DNA of 17,058 nucleotides from assembly GCA_047622145.1 (NCBI GenBank), contig JBLHMO010000068.1:1-17058 (forward strand), written 5' to 3'. The notes under the pieces are model-generated. The model did not search any database, was not told the DNA's origin, and worked only from the letters and a program-made list of their open reading frames with translations. Below, in pieces: positions 13,569-17,058 of this stretch (position 1 is its first letter; the number at the start of each line of letters is the position of its first letter). This stretch comes from Litorivivens sp047622145. GTDB lineage: Bacteria; Pseudomonadota; Gammaproteobacteria; Pseudomonadales; Spongiibacteraceae. Both the position numbers and the translations under genes were made by a program.

Positions 13569-15989
13569 ATGACAACAACACGCCAAGCTCGTCCACGCAT
13601 TCTCGGCATCGGCGCTATAAACGGTGAGGCCGTTGGTGGCAAGGCCGAAGGCCTAAACAGATTAACGTCGCTGGGCTTCCCCGTACCTCCCGCCTTCGTC
13701 ATTCTCGACATTACCAACCCAGACGTCCTACCCGACAATCTGGAACAGGCTTACAGCGAACTGGGTGGCGGCAAAGTTGCCGTGCGTTCCTCGGCACTGG
13801 GTGAAGACGGCGCCGAAGCCTCCTTCGCAGGGCAGTATGAAACCCTGCTCGATGTAGAGGGCATAACCGAGCTGGAACAGGCCATCAGGCAATGTGTCGC
13901 CTCGCTCGACAGCGCACGTGCCACGGCCTATCAGGCACAACAAAGCGACTTGGGCGAGGTTCAAATGTGCGTGGTTGTTCAGCGCATGGTCGACGCCGCC
14001 TCTGCCGGGGTATTGTTTAGCGCCGACCCTGTTAGCGGGCGCCACGACCGATTGGTTATCGACGCAGTGCAGGGCCTCGGCGAGGCCCTAGTCAGTGGCG
14101 AGAGCACCCCCGATCACTACGAACTGGCCGTCGACAATACACTGGTAGCGAGCGACCTAGTTGGCGAGACCCCCATTCTGAGCCAAACCCAATTACAGGC
14201 ACTTGCCAATCAGGCCCGCGAGGCCGTTGAGCGATACGGCATGCCATTGGATTTGGAATGGGCCATTGACCACGGTGGTGAGCTGTTCTGGTTGCAGGCA
14301 CGGCCTATTACCACGCTCGGCGCCGACCTCAACGAACTCGACACCCCCATTCCCAACGACCACGTCATCACCCGCTGCAATGTCGGTGAAATGATGCCGG
14401 GGGCCGTGTGTCCGCTTACCTTTGATGTACAGGGACGCGCTATCGAGCACGGCATGCAGCATATGCATGTGATGTACGGCGGCAGGCCCGCCATCACTCA
14501 GGACTGGACCCAGATCAACCAGTTCTTCGGACACCTGTTTATCAATATGACCCAAGGCCTGGAAGCTGCCCGCTACTCCCAGGTGGCCAACCGGGAAACC
14601 ATGGCCCAGAGTTTATGCGGCAGGCCCATAGAAGAGCTGAAAGACCCCGCCAATAAAGCCCCGATTTGGCGCAGACTATGGGGCGGTGTTCAGTTTATTC
14701 GCTACTGCCTGCAAGCCGGCAAAATGACAGTGGAGTTCGAGTCACGCTTCAAGCACATGCACGTCGAGTACTTCGACAACAGCGCCGACATGATGACGGA
14801 AATGGAAAAGAAATTTCCCTGGCTGTGCGAAACCAACGAAGTTCATTTGCGCAGCTCCGCTGGCTCCGGCGTTATGGAGGGTGTAATACAAGGCATTGTA
14901 TCTAGCGGGCAACAACCACCCAGCTATGAACAGCAAGCAGAAGCCGCTCGTTTATTGGCCGGTGCCCAATACGTTGAAAGCGCGATGATGGTGGACCAGC
15001 TTGATGAAGTGGTAGACACCATCGCCCGCCATCCCGACGCGCTTGAACAATTCAAACAAACCACAACAACAAAGGCCTTGGCTTGGTTACGCAGCGACGC
15101 CAGCGGCAGCGCGGGCAAAGCCTTTGCCGATTTTATCGCCCGACACGGCCACCGCACCTTTCGGGAACTCTGCGTACGTGAACAAGGTTGGATAGACGAG
15201 CCGGAAAAATTAATCGAAACCATGCAGGCCTCGCTGGCAGCTCGGCTGCAAGGTAACTACAAGAAAAAACAGCACCCGCACCTCGACTACCAAACGCTGC
15301 CCCGCGCTTTGCGCTGGTTATTGCCCAAGGCCCATAACGCCATTCGCCAACGCGAACAAACCAAAAGCCTACTGGTAGAAGCCACCCACCGCTTGAAACG
15401 CGGCTACCGTCATTTAGGTGAAGTACTGACTCAAGAAGGCCACCTGCCAGACGCCGATTTAGTGTTCTTTTTTACCCGCGCCGAAATGCGCCAGTTTGTC
15501 GATAAGCCCAGCGCTGAGTGGGTGGAAAAAGTACAACAGCGCCGAGTCGCTCTGAGCTTCAATGAGAGATTGGAATTCGATGATATCAGTGTGGGCAAAC
15601 CCGAACCTGTTATATGGAAGCCCAGCACATCAGCCCAAGCCAATAAACTGGTAGGTCGGCCGGTCAGTCGCGGCTTTGTGGAAGGTCCTGCCCGTGTCGC
15701 CATCACCATCTCCGAAGCCGCACAATTACAGCCCGGAGAAATACTCATCGCGCCCATTACCGATGTCGGTTGGACGCCCTACTTCAGCCTGATTGCCGGT
15801 CTTGCGACGGATGTGGGTTCCGCCGTATCTCACGGTGCGGTGGTAGCGCGCGAATACGGTCTGCCCGCGATCGTGAATTTGCGCACGGCAACAAAAATTG
15901 TTAAGACTGGCGACATCGTGCGTTTGGACGCGGACTTAGGCGTATTAACAATACTTAAGAGCGAAACCAATCTGATAAACGGGAACTGA
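13569..15989 (+). CDS. PEP-synthase / rifampin-phosphotransferase-like enzyme
   Basis: An 806-residue enzyme of the PEP-utilising family. The N-terminal ATP-grasp (pyruvate-dikinase type) domain has GGKAEGL with Lys25, VRSSA with Arg73, SFAGQYET (85-92), Glu230 and the WLQARP segment (241-246). A large central region (about 260-700) has no clear match to PEP synthase and, by analogy with rifampin phosphotransferase, would bind the acceptor. The C-terminal swivelling domain carries SHGAVVAREYGLPA with the phospho-carrier His755. Expected chemistry is ATP + acceptor giving AMP + phosphate + phosphorylated acceptor via phospho-His. The acceptor could be a drug, a lipid alcohol or a carboxylic acid. 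The start at 13569 is preferred because AGGGA lies five bases upstream; a TTG at 13542 would add nine residues. The next gene starts two bases after its stop, so the two are likely coupled. Confidence 0.87.
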   Translation: MTTTRQARPRILGIGAINGEAVGGKAEGLNRLTSLGFPVPPAFVILDITNPDVLPDNLEQAYSELGGGKVAVRSSALGEDGAEASFAGQYETLLDVEGITELEQAIRQCVASLDSARATAYQAQQSDLGEVQMCVVVQRMVDAASAGVLFSADPVSGRHDRLVIDAVQGLGEALVSGESTPDHYELAVDNTLVASDLVGETPILSQTQLQALANQAREAVERYGMPLDLEWAIDHGGELFWLQARPITTLGADLNELDTPIPNDHVITRCNVGEMMPGAVCPLTFDVQGRAIEHGMQHMHVMYGGRPAITQDWTQINQFFGHLFINMTQGLEAARYSQVANRETMAQSLCGRPIEELKDPANKAPIWRRLWGGVQFIRYCLQAGKMTVEFESRFKHMHVEYFDNSADMMTEMEKKFPWLCETNEVHLRSSAGSGVMEGVIQGIVSSGQQPPSYEQQAEAARLLAGAQYVESAMMVDQLDEVVDTIARHPDALEQFKQTTTTKALAWLRSDASGSAGKAFADFIARHGHRTFRELCVREQGWIDEPEKLIETMQASLAARLQGNYKKKQHPHLDYQTLPRALRWLLPKAHNAIRQREQTKSLLVEATHRLKRGYRHLGEVLTQEGHLPDADLVFFFTRAEMRQFVDKPSAEWVEKVQQRRVALSFNERLEFDDISVGKPEPVIWKPSTSAQANKLVGRPVSRGFVEGPARVAITISEAAQLQPGEILIAPITDVGWTPYFSLIAGLATDVGSAVSHGAVVAREYGLPAIVNLRTATKIVKTGDIVRLDADLGVLTILKSETNLINGN

Positions 15990-15991
15990 TC

Positions 15992-17058
15992 ATGGCAAGA
16001 ACTGACGGCGTACTGGTACCGATGGATGAGTACCTCAACCACCAGATCACCGATACCTTCGCATCGGTTCAGCAATCAGATCGAAGCTGGACCGAAAAAG
16101 TCTGCCTGTCGGTGGGCGCGCACGACGGTTCTATCCAAATTGGTTTCGGGCTAGGAAAATATCTCAATCGAAACGTAATGGACGCTTACGCCGGCGTATC
16201 CCGAGGAGTGGAACAAATAACCGTCCGAGCATCGCGGATGCTGCTGCCCTCGCCAGATGATTACAACATCGGGCCCATACACTACGAGATAGTAGAACCC
16301 CTAAAAAAAGTAAGAATTCGCCTCGAAGAAAACGAACTTCAGCCCATATCTTTCGACATCCTGATTCACTGCGACGATCTGCCGCCCTTTCTTGAAACCC
16401 ATGAATTTCGACGCCAGTTTGGCGGCTACCGAATAGACAATGATTTGGTGCGCTACCATCAATCGGGTGTCGCCTCGGGATGGATTAGTGTTGACGGCAA
16501 ACGCCACGAAGTCAGCCCTGATAAATTCTACGCCACCCGCGATCATTCCTGGGGAGTGCGCTATGGTGTCGGCGATGAACCCCAAGACATCATGCCCGGC
16601 ATCGACAGCAATCTGTTCCCCATGAACTTTCTGTGGAGCCCTATGCGCATGGTCAAGCCCGATGGATCGGTTTACGGGATTCACCACTTTTACCTGAAAA
16701 TAGCAGTTCCCGGCGTACCCGAAATATGCCTTGGTGGCATCGAACATCCAGATGGTCAGCGCGAAGAGATTACTCACATAGAGCCCGCGCTAAGCTACGA
16801 CCCCATCAACCGAAGATTGCAGGGCGGCAGTCTACAGCTCACCTTAAAATCAGGGGAGCAGCGCACGATAAGTATCGAGGTTGTCGGCAATACCGGCTTC
16901 CATCTCGGCGCCGGTTTGTACTTTGGTCTTTATGGCAAACACCACGGCCAATGGCGTGGCGAACTGCACCTTGAGGGTGATCGCTTTGAAGACTGTAGCG
17001 AACTTGAAACTGCCAAGCGCATTCACCAGATTCGGGACTGTCTGATAAAAATTACTGA
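15992..17058 (+). CDS. AttH/CrtC-like (possibly DUF7064/DUF7065) lipocalin-type protein, partial
   Basis: An ATG two bases after the preceding stop opens a frame that stays open to the window end (355 codons plus two bases), so the C-terminus is missing. It is soluble, without signal peptide, and rich in beta-strand-like segments. The segment HEFRRQFGGYRI followed by FYATRDHSWGVR is the most diagnostic; an RDxSWGxR motif is typical of the AttH/CrtC-like two-barrel lipocalin proteins, some of which act as hydratases of isoprenoids. I also consider the DUF7064/DUF7065 families, found beside lipid or steroid genes in actinobacteria and gammaproteobacteria, likely. Tight spacing to the dikinase-like gene suggests they act on the same compound. 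Function is unproven. Confidence 0.72.
   Translation, partial: MARTDGVLVPMDEYLNHQITDTFASVQQSDRSWTEKVCLSVGAHDGSIQIGFGLGKYLNRNVMDAYAGVSRGVEQITVRASRMLLPSPDDYNIGPIHYEIVEPLKKVRIRLEENELQPISFDILIHCDDLPPFLETHEFRRQFGGYRIDNDLVRYHQSGVASGWISVDGKRHEVSPDKFYATRDHSWGVRYGVGDEPQDIMPGIDSNLFPMNFLWSPMRMVKPDGSVYGIHHFYLKIAVPGVPEICLGGIEHPDGQREEITHIEPALSYDPINRRLQGGSLQLTLKSGEQRTISIEVVGNTGFHLGAGLYFGLYGKHHGQWRGELHLEGDRFEDCSELETAKRIHQIRDCLIKIT

Noticed and set aside
1..17058. CRISPR arrays, tRNA/rRNA genes, insertion sequences
   Set aside because: No regularly spaced repeats, no tRNA-like cloverleaf, and no transposase or terminal inverted repeats were seen on reading both strands.

Overview
The window looks like a chromosomal segment of a marine-type gammaproteobacterium, perhaps of the Cellvibrionales (Spongiibacteraceae/Halieaceae) kind. 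This placement is inference from protein style: a Baeyer-Villiger-type monooxygenase, an acyl-CoA synthetase, a putidaredoxin-like ferredoxin, an atypical crotonase and a DUF3348/DUF802/OmpA/DUF2894 operon. I see no rRNA, tRNA, CRISPR array, insertion sequence or prophage gene.

Layout. The left half is transcribed from the minus strand. Reading along transcription, from high to low coordinates: an AMP-forming acyl-CoA synthetase (8446-10104); a roughly 520-base spacer with two possible tiny ORFs; a compact four-gene operon DUF3348 - MotA/ZorA-like DUF802 protein - MotB/ZorB-like OmpA protein - DUF2894 (3615-7925); an MFS_3 exporter (1802-3463); the decayed C-terminal third of a Rad3/DinG-type helicase (803-1801); and the N-terminal part of a flavin monooxygenase that runs off the left edge (1-651).

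The right half is transcribed from the plus strand. It holds a REC-DUF3369-HD-GYP response regulator predicted to hydrolyse cyclic-di-GMP (10406-12007), a [2Fe-2S] ferredoxin (12138-12470), a crotonase-fold protein (12629-13444), a PEP-synthase/rifampin-phosphotransferase-like enzyme (13569-15989), and a protein resembling the AttH/CrtC-type lipocalin-like families that runs off the right edge (15992-17058). The region between 10105 and 10405 is the divergent promoter region of the two halves.

The most interesting element is the 3615-7925 operon. It encodes an ion-driven stator-like pair: a four-helix MotA/ExbB-type channel protein with an approximately 500-residue helical cytoplasmic tail, and a single-span protein with a membrane aspartate and an OmpA peptidoglycan-binding domain. 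Two soluble proteins of unknown function flank the pair. The architecture resembles the ZorA/ZorB motor of the Zorya anti-phage system, but no Zorya effector (ZorC, ZorD or ZorE type) is recognisable here. It is best described as an uncharacterised rotary-motor-like envelope system that may or may not be defensive.

The plus-strand metabolic genes may serve lipid, steroid or terpenoid catabolism: a P450-type ferredoxin, a crotonase, a dikinase-like phosphotransferase and a lipocalin-like protein, with an acyl-CoA ligase and a monooxygenase nearby. That is inference from context only.
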